A DNA stretch of 64,000 nucleotides from Flavobacteriales bacterium (lineage in GTDB: Bacteria > Bacteroidota > Bacteroidia > Flavobacteriales_F > PHOS-HE28), in assembly GCA_016704485.1 (NCBI GenBank), contig JADJAA010000005.1:34738-98737 (forward strand), given 5' to 3'. Positions 1-10,400 of the stretch are shown one piece after another. Each line of letters opens with the position of its first letter. Within the stretch, counting starts at the first letter, position 1. The notes under the pieces were generated by a model that saw nothing but the letters and a program-made list of their open reading frames with translations, had not been told where the DNA came from and made no database searches. The position numbers and the translations under genes are program-made.

Positions 1-735
1 ATCCAACACAGCGCCATCCAGGTGTTTGAAATACTTAGCGAGAAGTTCCCGGTCATTGGCATTCAAGTGCGTACCGCCGTAGAACAGGTCAATATCCGCT
101 GGAGAGTGACCTGTTCGCTCGACTGCAAGCAGTGTGAAATACAATAGATCTGCTGATGTATGAACAGGAAAGGAATTGCAGAGCAACAAGTGGTTCTGAT
201 AGGCAATGGCGATCTCCGTTCGATCGGCACCTTTGTGCAGCAGAACCGACGGTTTGGAAGAAGAACGCGAAAGCACTCCGCGCACCAGGATCGAACGCAA
301 CGGCAAAGGGCGTGCATTCGCGAAGAGTTCCAACAATGTCTTTTCGGCCTGCGCAGATCGCGAATAAATACACGTAGCGCCGAGCAAACGAACAGGCTCT
401 GTGCGGATCTGACCTTTAGGAGCATTGCCATGCACAAGTGAAAGGTGCTGTGCTTCGGTACCTGGCACCAGCGCTGCATCCGGGACCAGGGTGCTCCATT
501 CCGGTAATGCGACATAGCTCACTGAAACTGGATGCTCGGGTAGGTGATTGTCTTTCAATGCCAAGTCACCAGCGCTCCATGCCATTGCCACCAGTTCACC
601 ATTCCCTGTAGCATGCACTACCCAAGCACAAACGCCCTCGCCCAGCAACACGCTCAAGTGGAAAGCGCGTTCGCGTGTGCGATCATAAGTGCCACTTCGG
701 AAGTGGGTCAATAAGGGTGTAATGATCGCGGTCAT
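1..735 (-). CDS. DUF3822 family protein (3' end beyond window)
   Basis: The reading frame is open from an ATG at 735 down to base 1, so only the N-terminal 245 residues are visible. The protein begins MTAIITPLLTHF and has the actin-like-fold look of the Bacteroidetes DUF3822 family (for example the stretch LLYFTLLAVERTG followed by LFYGGTH). DUF3822 proteins have no established function; in related genomes they often lie beside the rsmD 16S rRNA methyltransferase gene, which would lie off the left edge here. The start codon overlaps the stop of the upstream 103-residue gene in an ATGA arrangement, which suggests translational coupling. The family assignment is by eye and of moderate certainty; the gene itself is secure. 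Confidence 0.75.
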   Translation of the reverse strand, partial: MTAIITPLLTHFRSGTYDRTRERAFHLSVLLGEGVCAWVVHATGNGELVAMAWSAGDLALKDNHLPEHPVSVSYVALPEWSTLVPDAALVPGTEAQHLSLVHGNAPKGQIRTEPVRLLGATCIYSRSAQAEKTLLELFANARPLPLRSILVRGVLSRSSSKPSVLLHKGADRTEIAIAYQNHLLLCNSFPVHTSADLLYFTLLAVERTGHSPADIDLFYGGTHLNANDRELLAKYFKHLDGAVLD

Positions 736-1043
736 GATCGCATAGGTACCTCTGTATAAGTGCCAATTGGATCTTGATCCAGAGCCACCGTCCGTTTATC
801 GGATAGATAATTCCGTAATGCAAGGAATCCGGCTGCGAATAAGAACAGAAACCCAAGGATAGCCCCGGTCCGTTTGGAAATTATTTCGGCCTGGAGAGCA
901 AATGCAGTGAGACCAGCCGCTAACGCCAACGCAGCTCCGACGAGCATCGATGCCGAACGACCTTGCATCAATCCCACAATAAGCAGCGCACCTCCTACCA
1001 TGGTCAGCAGTAAGGGCAATCCATATCGTGCATAGCGTTTCAT
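732..1043 (-). CDS. Small three-helix membrane protein, function unknown
   Basis: The 103-residue product has three hydrophobic segments, at about residues 7-27, 32-52 and 60-78, followed by a short charged tail (SDKRTVALDQDP). I do not recognise a family. It sits directly upstream of the DUF3822 gene with a 4-base ATGA overlap, so the two are probably one transcription unit. The gene is divergent from the helicase gene to its right. Its conserved position and coupling argue that it is real, but nothing in the sequence indicates a biochemical role beyond residence in the inner membrane. Confidence 0.65.
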   Translation of the reverse strand: MKRYARYGLPLLLTMVGGALLIVGLMQGRSASMLVGAALALAAGLTAFALQAEIISKRTGAILGFLFLFAAGFLALRNYLSDKRTVALDQDPIGTYTEVPMRS

Positions 1044-1111
1044 TCTTCAACCGCCAAAGTAAAGGTAAAAGGCGCCAAGGAATTGCGGCGTCGCGACCAA
1101 GGCCACACTCC

Positions 1112-2614
1112 ATGCTATCCAAAGCTACATTTGCAAGGAACAACATCGGATCGCGTGGATCACGCTACCATACTCCCTCACCAAATACATCCAAACTGTC
1201 CGCTCTAGCCAGAAGTCTTCGTGATATGTTGGGCCATACGCCCACGGATGGACAGGAACGCGCTATTAACGCGTTGGAACGTTTGATCCTGAGTGAACGT
1301 GATCAAGCAACACTGGTGCTGAAAGGCTATGCAGGTACGGGAAAGACCACGTTGGTCGGTGCTTTGGTGAAAGTTCTGGCCAACGAGAAACGACCGGTCG
1401 TATTGTTGGCTCCGACGGGTCGTGCAGCGAAAGTGTTGAGTGGATATGCGCATGCTTCAGCGAGCACTATTCATCGGCGGATCTACCGTGTGGCAGGAGA
1501 TGATGACGGAGGCTATGGCGGTATGACGGTTGCCGCGAATAAGGATAGTACGGCATTGTTCGTGGTGGATGAAGCTTCCATGATCGGCCAAGGTGGGGGC
1601 GAAGGACTTTTCGGTGACCGGGACCTGCTGAGCGATTTGTTCGAGCATGTGTTCAGCGGTCATAAATGCAAGCTGTTGTTGATCGGTGATCCTGCGCAGT
1701 TGCCGCCAGTTGGTAGTGATCATAGCCCTGCACTTGACATCAAGCACCTGCGGGAAATGGGCCTTTTGGCTGGATCCGTTGAACTTACCGATGTAGTGCG
1801 TCAATCCGAGGATAGCGGCATACTCGAAAATGCCACAGCATTGCGTGGAATTCTTGCTGATGAGGACCCAATGCCGCAATTCATCACCGGATCGGAAGAC
1901 GTTTCGAGGATCGACGGGTATGATCTAGAGGATGCTTTGGAAACGGCTTATGATCGCGACGGCGCCGATGAAGTATGTGTGATCTGCCGGTCCAATAAAC
2001 GTGCTTACCAATACGGACAACAAGTGCGTGCACGCATTTACGGGTACGAAGAAGAACTATGTCCGGCCGACCGTTTAATGGTGGTGAAGAACAACTATTT
2101 CTGGGCCGGAAAGAATGGAAAGAACGAACTGATCGCGAACGGAGAACCAATACTGGTAAAACAGATCCATGGGACCGAGGAACGCTATGGTCTTCGTTTC
2201 ATGGACATTACTGTCGGTTGGTGGAACAGCACGGAAGAACGGGAGTTGGACGTAAAAGTGATCCTGGATACGCTTTCAACCGAAGGCCCGGCATTACCGG
2301 GTATCCGCATGCGTGAACTCAGCAAAGCAGTAGTGGCCGAGTGTGGCGAGACGACAAAAAGTGGTCGCTTCAAATTCCTGAAACAGGATCCTTATGCCAA
2401 TGCATTACAAGTGAAGTATGCGTATGCCGTTACGGCCCACAAAGCGCAAGGTGGCCAATGGAATACGGTCTTCGTTGACCAAGGGTATGTGACCGAGGAA
2501 ATGATCGATACCGAATATGTACGGTGGTTATACACCGCAATAACACGTGCTACACAGAAACTGTACTTGCTCAATTTTCACCCGCGATTCTGGGGTGAGG
2601 TTGAAGGGGACTGA
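1112..2614 (+). CDS. RecD-like ATP-dependent DNA helicase (SF1B)
   Basis: This is an AAA-type superfamily 1 helicase related to the RecD/TraA motor. Counting from this start, Walker A (GYAGTGKTTL) is near residue 71, Walker B (DEASMI) near 152, a QLPPVG motif III follows, and the C-terminal UvrD_C_2 region (VTAHKAQGGQW, then LYTAITRA) begins near 440. The family unwinds DNA 5'-3' using ATP; the cellular role in Bacteroidetes is not well defined. The start is uncertain: an in-frame ATG at 1028 would overlap the divergent upstream gene, and the ATG at 1226 lies just before the conserved domain (TPTDGQ). I chose 1112 as a compromise. The 3' end overlaps the convergent phosphopantetheinyl transferase gene by 37 bases. 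Confidence 0.88.
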   Translation: MLSKATFARNNIGSRGSRYHTPSPNTSKLSALARSLRDMLGHTPTDGQERAINALERLILSERDQATLVLKGYAGTGKTTLVGALVKVLANEKRPVVLLAPTGRAAKVLSGYAHASASTIHRRIYRVAGDDDGGYGGMTVAANKDSTALFVVDEASMIGQGGGEGLFGDRDLLSDLFEHVFSGHKCKLLLIGDPAQLPPVGSDHSPALDIKHLREMGLLAGSVELTDVVRQSEDSGILENATALRGILADEDPMPQFITGSEDVSRIDGYDLEDALETAYDRDGADEVCVICRSNKRAYQYGQQVRARIYGYEEELCPADRLMVVKNNYFWAGKNGKNELIANGEPILVKQIHGTEERYGLRFMDITVGWWNSTEERELDVKVILDTLSTEGPALPGIRMRELSKAVVAECGETTKSGRFKFLKQDPYANALQVKYAYAVTAHKAQGGQWNTVFVDQGYVTEEMIDTEYVRWLYTAITRATQKLYLLNFHPRFWGEVEGD

Positions 2615-3366
2615 ACGGAAAAAAGTTTGACCGTATCAAGACTGATGGGTGAAGCCAAGCTGATCAAATGCTCTGTTCCGATATGCCATGTACGCACGTG
2701 GTATTCCAAAGCAGCCATTTCAACAAATACTTCGTGTGTGATGGTGTTGTTATTCACTAATGCGTCCACTCGCAATACGCTAAGGTCATCCATGATGCCT
2801 ACGCCACTCGCCTTTAAAACTGCTTCTTTGCGTGTCCAAAGCTCAAGAAAACGGCGTTTCGCATCGGGTGCTTTCGACATATCCACGATCTCTTCCGGCG
2901 TGAAGTAATATTCACTGACGGACGCATGATCCACTTTGCGGGTCATCGTCTCAACGTCCGCACCGATCTCATTACCCAACGTAAAAGCGACGAATACAGC
3001 GTCCTTTGTGTCGCTAAGATTGAATTGTAATCGGCTCTTCGCGAGGAATGGTTTTCCGTAGTCACCACGTTCCATTACAACCAAGGCAGGGTCGAGATCC
3101 AAATAAACTCCAAGAAGTTCTCTGAGCCAGCCATGTCCTAACACGAAACGCTCCTTATCCTTCTCGAACCGGAACCTGTCTGCACGCGCGTGCTCGGCCG
3201 AGTCCAATAACTCCCAATATTGTTCGGCCTTGTTCCTCAATTGGTCCACGGTAGCGAACCAAGCATGCACCGCGTCGGGTTCCAAGATGCGCGATACTGT
3301 GTCCTCGAAGGCATGTACCTGCACAGGCTCACAACGCACCACTAACGAACGACCAACCCTTGACAT
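2578..3366 (-). CDS. Sfp-type 4'-phosphopantetheinyl transferase
   Basis: The 262-residue protein carries the PPTase core: FNLSDT at about 115-120 (usually FNxSHS), GADVE at 135-139 holding magnesium-binding Asp and Glu, and FLELWTRKEAVLK at about 173-185. These enzymes move the phosphopantetheine arm from CoA to a serine of carrier proteins. It is the last gene of the NRPS/PKS operon, 78 bases after the NRPS stop on the same strand, so its natural substrates are most likely the two PCPs and one ACP encoded upstream. It may also serve fatty acid ACP if the genome lacks AcpS, which cannot be judged here. The H-to-D change in FNLSDT is a variation in a normally conserved motif. The gene overlaps the convergent helicase gene end. 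Confidence 0.9.
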   Translation of the reverse strand: MSRVGRSLVVRCEPVQVHAFEDTVSRILEPDAVHAWFATVDQLRNKAEQYWELLDSAEHARADRFRFEKDKERFVLGHGWLRELLGVYLDLDPALVVMERGDYGKPFLAKSRLQFNLSDTKDAVFVAFTLGNEIGADVETMTRKVDHASVSEYYFTPEEIVDMSKAPDAKRRFLELWTRKEAVLKASGVGIMDDLSVLRVDALVNNNTITHEVFVEMAALEYHVRTWHIGTEHLISLASPISLDTVKLFSVQSPSTSPQNRG

Positions 3367-3444
3367 GGATGCAAAGCAAGAACAAATAGCGCGTGCATGA
3401 ACCTTGTTCGCTGTATCGTTGAATTGATCGAAAAGGACATAAGA

Positions 3445-6400
3445 CTATACCGCTTCCACCGCATGCTTGCTTACTGCAAGATCAATGCTGATAGCGAGCT
3501 CCTTCACAAGTTGTTTCACCTCAGGGTCCTTTATGAGGCTATAGTGGTCGCCCGGTAATTCGTGCACATGCAGTTGCCCCTTGACCAATTTGGCCCAGCC
3601 CATATCCAGAACACCTGGACTCTTTTTCGCCTTGAACACGGTAACAGGGCCGTTATACAATTTGGGGGTGTAGATCTGCAATGCTTTATCGTACGTATCA
3701 ATGATGTGGAAGTGGCGCAATTTCGGCGTTACGATGCGTCCCTTGTTCTGCTCACGTTTCACCAATTGTCGCATGATCACACGTTTCATTGGTTCGTAGA
3801 CCTTTTCCTCTTGGCGCATAACTGCGATATAGTCTTCTGGCGCGAACGTATCGAACATGGCCAGCAACGGAACTTCATGCCCCTCTGCAGCAAGTTGACA
3901 AGCCATTTCGTACGCAACAATGCCACCGAATGAATAACCGCTCAGCAAGTAGGGGCCGATCGGACGTACGGTCTTCATTTCGTTAATGAAATGCTTTGCA
4001 ATGTCCTCTACCGTTGTGAATTCCATCGGTGATCCGTCTTCACCTTGGTGAGCGAAACCATAGAATGGTTGGTCGTTTCCGAGGTATCGAGGTATGAAGT
4101 GATTTGCTTCATCGCCGTTCACACAGAAGAAAGGAATACGATCACCTTCCGGCTGAATTGCCGATAAACTGGTCCATTTCACATTGGTCCCCGCGCTGCC
4201 CAGCAGTTTCGAGAACAACGAGATCGTCGGAGCTTGGAACAGTGAATTCAACGCCAGTGAGATCCCGAAACGTTCTTCCACCTGAGCTAACAACTGGATC
4301 CCGATCAATGAGTGACCACCAACGTCGAAAAAATTATCGTGAACGCCGATACGTTTAACACCAAGTAATTTACCCCAGATCACGGCCAACGCAGTTTCTT
4401 GTGGATCACGGGGAGCAACGTATTGCGCATGCATTGTCTGTGAACGTAGTTCGGGAACGGGCAATGCACGCTTGTCCACTTTGCCATTCGCGTTCAACGC
4501 AAAGCTTGGTAGGACCATGAATGCAGTAGGTATCATGTGCCCTGGCAGGCTGTCACGCAGGTGTTCACGCACACTAGCGATCAACTCCTCTTGTGCATCA
4601 ACGGCTTGTTCAATATCGTCAATGGCTTTTGGCACGAGGTAAGCGACCAGCTGCTTTGCCCCGGGCATATCGCTTCGTACCATTACAACATTATCCTTTA
4701 TATCTGCATGTGTGCCTATCGCATTTTCGATCTCTCCCAATTCCACGCGGAAACCACGCACTTTCACTTGGTCATCGGTACGACCTATGAACTCTACATT
4801 GCCATCAGCTAACCACCGGACGAGATCACCGGTCCTGTACATTTTTGCGCCGGGCTTTTTGCCGAACGGATCATCAACGAACCGCTCCTCCGTAAGATCC
4901 GGTCTTTTCCAATAGCCGAGTGCTACGCCGTCACCCCCGGCATACAATTCGCCTTTTTCGCCAATACCAACTGGTTTCATGTCACCATTCAGGATATGGA
5001 CCGTGGTGTTATTCAATGCTTTGCCGATCGGGACTCCACCCCGTATGGCAATTTCGTCATTGATCACATAGCAACAAGTGAATGTCGTATTCTCGGTTGG
5101 TCCGTATCCGTTGATCAAGACACCAGGGCCAACAACACGCAAAGCACGCGCAACATGCGGAACGCTCAGTACGTCACCTCCGGTAAGGATATGTTTCAAC
5201 CCTTTCAGTTTTTCGACATGCTCATCCACCATCAGGTTGAATAGGCCTGCGGTGAACCACACGGAAGTAACGTTGTGTTGCTTAATCGTTTCAACGATCT
5301 CGAGCAAAGTCGGCTTTTGTTGCGGTTGAAGGACCAATTTTCCTCCATTCAACAAAGCACCCCAAAGCTCTAATGTGGAAGCATCGAAGGATATATTCGA
5401 AAGTTGCAGAAAAGAAATGTCCGGACCGAAGCTTAAATAATTCTGGTTATGTACCAATCGGATGATCGCACGCTGCGGTACGATAACTCCTTTCGGTTGT
5501 CCGGTTGAACCGCTTGTATACATAATGTAAGCGGCGGAATCCACTTCGCCGATCGATGTCGTAGCTGCTGTATTCGAATGAACGATGTCTTCCAGAAATA
5601 TCGTTCTGGCACTATGTGCTGGCAAAGCATCTTTCAATGGCCGTTGTGTCAATAGCACATTTACTGAAGTGTCCTTGAACATGAACGCCAATCGCTCAGC
5701 AGGGTAGCTGGGGTCGAAGGGTACGAAGGACGCCCCACAGCGCATGATCGCGATCATGGAAGCCACCATATCGGTGCAACGCTCCGTACAAAGTCCAACC
5801 GGATCACCGGCTTTAACACCAGCTGCGATAAGTGTTCCTGCTAGTGTATTAACGCGGATCTGAAGTGCAGCATATGTCGTAGTATTCTGGTTGAGGACCA
5901 CAGCGGTGCGGTCACCGTATTTCGCAACAACTTCATCGAACAATTGTCCAATGTTCTTATTCAGAGGGATCTCCGTCTCAATGCCCTTCCATTCCGCTTT
6001 TGGCGCTTCACCTTTATGCTCATTCGCCAAGTCGTTGATCAATTCCGAAATAGGCGAAGCAGCACTACGGTTGATCTGTCTCACCAGTTCGCTGAACTGG
6101 TCCATCCAACCACGGATAGTTGCTGCATCGAATAGATCGGTGTTGTAGCTCCATTCCAATACCAAATGATCATCCTTCCCCGTTGCGTTCAAGAATAATT
6201 CGAAATTCTCGAAGGCGCGCGGGTTACTTTCAAAACGATGGACGAGGCCGTCAAAAGCCACACCGTCATCCATATTCATATCAATGTTGAACACCACCGG
6301 TGCTAGCGGAATACGGCCCGGTTGACGAGGAACACGGAGCTTGCGCAGCAGCGTTCCGAAGGTGTATTTCTGATTGTCGAACGCATCCAACACGCCTGTC

Positions 6401-7410
6401 CGTCTCGCTTTCAGGTGTTCAGCGAATGGTCTTTCCTCGTCGATCCTGCTATGCAATGCAAGTAGATTCACACAGTGGCCGACCAGGTGTTTCATATCAA
6501 GGTCGCTCTGGCCGGCAGCGGGTAGGCCCACAACGATATCGCTGTCACCTGTGAGTTTGTACAGCAGGATCTCGAACGATGTCAGTAGGGTGGTAACGAA
6601 GCTTGCGCCATTTCGTGTAGCTACCTCTTTCAATCCGCGCACCAGATCGGGAGCCATCTCAAGATCGATACGATCTCCCTTGTATGTTTTTTGTTTCGGT
6701 CGAATGCGATCAACGGGCAGATCCAATTGGGGTAACGGTCCTTTATAAAGATCCATCCAATATTGTTCTACCGCAGCATGTTCCGTGCTTTTCGCAAAAT
6801 CGATCGTCGCTAACACGTACTCGCTCAACGGCACGGCTGGCGGAAGTTTTAGCACACCACCTTTCTTGTGTGCATTGTACAACGCGCTGATCTCAGCCAT
6901 CATTATACCTAGGCTCCACCCATCAATGAGTATGTGGTGTCCGCTCAGGCGCAGTACATATTCATCTGCACGCATGCGCATGATGGAAACCCGGAATAGT
7001 GGACCGTTCACCAGGTCGAACGGTGTGGTCATATCCTTATGGGCTATGGCCTTAAGTTCCTTATTCCGTTCCTCTTGACCCAGTGCATGCAGGTCTGAAT
7101 ATCCGATCGCTACTTGAACTTCATCAAAAACGATCGTACGTGTTCCGTTCGTATTCAGCACTGCACGCAGTGCTTCATGACGGCGCACCAGATCGATCAG
7201 TGCAAGTTCGAGTGATGCCCGGTCTAGTTTGCCGGTAAGGATCAATGACACACTTTCATTGTACGCGCAATTGGCATCAACTCCCATCACGGAAGCAACA
7301 TACACCTCGCGTTGGGCTTCGGTGGTTGGTAAAATGCGTTCGATCACCGGTCCTTTGAACGGGTCGAAATCCACTATTACCTGTTTGGTATCTGCTACGA
7401 ATTTCTCCAT
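3445..7410 (-). CDS. Terminal NRPS module, C-A-PCP-TE
   Basis: A single nonribosomal peptide synthetase module of 1321 residues. The condensation domain has HHILIDG near residue 158. The adenylation domain shows YTSGSTGQPKG near 634, YGPTE near 771, YRTGD, and the terminal lysine motif NGKVDKRALP near 977. The carrier protein has GGHSL near 1033, the serine being the phosphopantetheine site. A type I thioesterase follows with GYSFGG near 1158 and a late His in PGDHYSL. By eye the ten specificity residues read DALWLGGTFK, close to the valine code DAFWIGGTFK. The gene starts 13 bases after the stop of the PKS/NRPS hybrid, so the condensation domain most likely receives the beta-amino acyl chain made there. 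The thioesterase would hydrolyse or cyclise the product. No epimerase or methyltransferase domain was seen. Confidence 0.95.
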   Translation of the reverse strand: MEKFVADTKQVIVDFDPFKGPVIERILPTTEAQREVYVASVMGVDANCAYNESVSLILTGKLDRASLELALIDLVRRHEALRAVLNTNGTRTIVFDEVQVAIGYSDLHALGQEERNKELKAIAHKDMTTPFDLVNGPLFRVSIMRMRADEYVLRLSGHHILIDGWSLGIMMAEISALYNAHKKGGVLKLPPAVPLSEYVLATIDFAKSTEHAAVEQYWMDLYKGPLPQLDLPVDRIRPKQKTYKGDRIDLEMAPDLVRGLKEVATRNGASFVTTLLTSFEILLYKLTGDSDIVVGLPAAGQSDLDMKHLVGHCVNLLALHSRIDEERPFAEHLKARRTGVLDAFDNQKYTFGTLLRKLRVPRQPGRIPLAPVVFNIDMNMDDGVAFDGLVHRFESNPRAFENFELFLNATGKDDHLVLEWSYNTDLFDAATIRGWMDQFSELVRQINRSAASPISELINDLANEHKGEAPKAEWKGIETEIPLNKNIGQLFDEVVAKYGDRTAVVLNQNTTTYAALQIRVNTLAGTLIAAGVKAGDPVGLCTERCTDMVASMIAIMRCGASFVPFDPSYPAERLAFMFKDTSVNVLLTQRPLKDALPAHSARTIFLEDIVHSNTAATTSIGEVDSAAYIMYTSGSTGQPKGVIVPQRAIIRLVHNQNYLSFGPDISFLQLSNISFDASTLELWGALLNGGKLVLQPQQKPTLLEIVETIKQHNVTSVWFTAGLFNLMVDEHVEKLKGLKHILTGGDVLSVPHVARALRVVGPGVLINGYGPTENTTFTCCYVINDEIAIRGGVPIGKALNNTTVHILNGDMKPVGIGEKGELYAGGDGVALGYWKRPDLTEERFVDDPFGKKPGAKMYRTGDLVRWLADGNVEFIGRTDDQVKVRGFRVELGEIENAIGTHADIKDNVVMVRSDMPGAKQLVAYLVPKAIDDIEQAVDAQEELIASVREHLRDSLPGHMIPTAFMVLPSFALNANGKVDKRALPVPELRSQTMHAQYVAPRDPQETALAVIWGKLLGVKRIGVHDNFFDVGGHSLIGIQLLAQVEERFGISLALNSLFQAPTISLFSKLLGSAGTNVKWTSLSAIQPEGDRIPFFCVNGDEANHFIPRYLGNDQPFYGFAHQGEDGSPMEFTTVEDIAKHFINEMKTVRPIGPYLLSGYSFGGIVAYEMACQLAAEGHEVPLLAMFDTFAPEDYIAVMRQEEKVYEPMKRVIMRQLVKREQNKGRIVTPKLRHFHIIDTYDKALQIYTPKLYNGPVTVFKAKKSPGVLDMGWAKLVKGQLHVHELPGDHYSLIKDPEVKQLVKELAISIDLAVSKHAVEAV

Positions 7411-7422
7411 ACTGCCTCACTT

Positions 7423-10400
7423 TCAATTATCGGCCAATTCTAACATTATGAATTTCCCTTCACGTTCAGGATCTGGCAAGAACCAAGCTGGGTCGCCTTT
7501 AGGAGTACGCCCTAATCGTGCGCCAGCGATCGGTGCGTCGGATGCTTCAAGAACGCGCTCGCTCATTTTCCGAGCGTGACCATTCAACGAATTGTTGATC
7601 ACTTGGATCGGATACGTACGTTTCGGCATAAAGCACGAAGCACGCAATTCAACACACACCTTTTCCACCGTTGCAATAATGAACTCGACATCGACCTCAG
7701 TATGGGCCGTGGTCAGGAAATGCGGGAAATCAAGGACGTGCACTCCGTGGTAACGCATTAGCAGGAAGAAGAGTTCCGTGTAGTTCACACTTTCATCATA
7801 CTTCGTTTTGAATGCACTTCCGAAATTAACCCATCGGTAGGGTAGTACGTATTGATCGAATAGGCCGTTCACACGTTCCACCATATTCTCGGTCATGGTG
7901 TTCAGTCGTTCCTGCAACGCGGGACCCTCATCCTTCATATGCACAAGTGCGGCTTTAGCAGCGGCCATGGTCAAAGGGTGACGTACGAATGTTCCTGCGA
8001 AATAGGTAACGCCTGAAGGCGGAACGCTGTCATCGCCGAACTGCCAATGGCCACCATCCAGAGCATCCATCCATTTGCTGGACCCTATCATTGCTCCAAT
8101 AGGTAGACCGCCACCGATCACTTTGCCGTAGGTCCCGATATCCGCTTTAATACCGAACAGCGCTTGCGCCCCATTCGGGTGCATGCGGAAACCGGTTATC
8201 ACTTCGTCGAAGATCAAAGCCGTTTCATGTTGCTTTGTAATAGCACGCACTTCGCGCAGGAAATCCACCGGACGGAACTCCATACGGCGGCTTTGCACTG
8301 GCTCAACCAGAACTGCCGCAGCTTCATGGCAGCGCTGCTTGATGATCTCGAGACTTTCGGGTGTGCCGTAATCCAGGATCAACATGTTCTCCACCGCCTC
8401 TGGCATGATACCTGGCGCTCCTGGATAGCTTTTTTTGCTCTTGCTACCACGGATGATCACCTCGTCATTGATCCCGTGGTAGGATCCTGCGAATGCAATG
8501 ATCAAGTGCCGTCCAGTTACCGTACGGGCCATCCGCATTGCGCCAAGAACCGCTTCGGAACCGGTATTGCAAACTGCGGCGCGTTCACCCCCTGTAAGCT
8601 CGCATAGAAGTTTGCTGACGTCCGCAGCAAGCGGATGCATTGGACCGATCTCGATGCCAGCATCCAACTGCTTGTGACATTCCTTCTTGATGAATTCAGG
8701 CATGTAACCGAACATGGAAGAACCGAAACCGCTGAGGATATCAACGTATTCGTTGCCATCAAGATCCCACAAGTGGCAACCTTCGCTACGGTCAACAACT
8801 ACTTGATAGACCAGTTCTTTCGTTTGCGGTTTGAAGCCCGTTACAACGCGCGGGTCGGCCATTGGCAAACGGTTCTCTTGCGTAAATGCTTTGCTCTTTG
8901 CTGTTTTCGCAACGTAGCGTTCTACGAATTCATTGTACCAGGCCCGTTGCTCTGGCGAGAAGTCATCCAGTTTTTCTTTCACGATCCGAGCTTGTGCACC
9001 GAATACTTTTTTCAGCTCCGGAGCATCTTCGAAAGCATTCGTAACTGCATCGGCGCCAGCGGAAGGTGTGGCTGCACTATTACTGCCACTCGCTACGGAC
9101 CCTGCGCTTTGACTGCCAACATGCGGCAACAAATGATCAGCTAGTTTGTCCAAGTTCGGCAGTTCTTCATTCAACTGGCGGAAGGAGATCTTGACTCCGA
9201 ATTTGCGGCTCAAGGACGTTGCTACTTGAGTAAGGAATAAAGAATCCAGACCCATTTCAAGGAACGTCTCTTCAGGGCTTGCTTCTGCCAGCTCAAGACC
9301 GGAACTTTCCTCCAGTAACGTTTTGATCTGCTGGATCAAATTTTCTTTTGGTGACAGGTTCGCATCCCCCGCATTCGCAACAGGCGCTTCAATCGTGGTG
9401 GAAGCAATAGCATGCCCACCCGCCGCGATCATGGCAACTGGATCCACCCAATGGCGAACGCGTTCGAATGCATAGGTCGGCATGGAAATGCGATGCCGCA
9501 CTTCGCGTTGGTAGAATTTGCTGCGATCGATCTCGATACCACTTTGCCATAGACCACCAACGGCTTTCAGCAACAACCCCAGTTCGGCACCTTTGCCCGA
9601 TTCCGCACCCAATGAGGAAACTGCAACTTGGCGTTTAGGATCGGTACTTTGCTGGCGTGCGAGCGTGCTGGCCGTGGTGCGCGGACCAACTTCCAACATG
9701 ACACGATCGCCTTGTTCCCAACCGAACTTCACGGCTTGTGCAAAGCGTACGGTAGCGCGCAAATGCCCGCTCCAATATTCGCTGGACATGGCTTCTTCAT
9801 CCTTCAACCATTCCGCAGTAACGGTACTGATGATCGGAATGCGCGGTGCATTCAAAACAATGTCGTCCACAATGCGCTCGTAAGGCACGACCATGGGTTC
9901 CATCATAGGGCTATGGAACGCGTGGCTGGTCATTAGCAACTTACAATTGACGCCTTCTTTTTCGAGTTCAGCTTGCAAGGTTGCAATGGCTTCTTTTGGT
10001 CCACTTGCGACACATAATTGAGGGCCATTATTCGCTGCAATGCTGCAATCAGCAGGCAAGCGTTGTGCAATATCTTCTTCCGCAGCACGCACGCTTAGCA
10101 TGGATCCACTTGGGAGCGCCTGCATCATACGCCCACGGTTCGCAACCAGCGTAACAGCATCCTTCAGTGAGAATACACCGGCCAAGCAAGCTGCAGCGAA
10201 CTCCCCAATACTATGACCGAGCATGGCCTCTGGAACAATCCCCCAATGCATCCAAAGCTTGGCTAAGCTATAGTGCATCGTAAAGAGTGATGCTTGGGTG
10301 TAAATGGTCTGCTTTAATTGTTCCGCTGCCTCTTCTTCTTTACCTACTGCGGGGAACATGATCGCTTTAAGATCCACATCGAGTGCAGTATTGAACAGGT

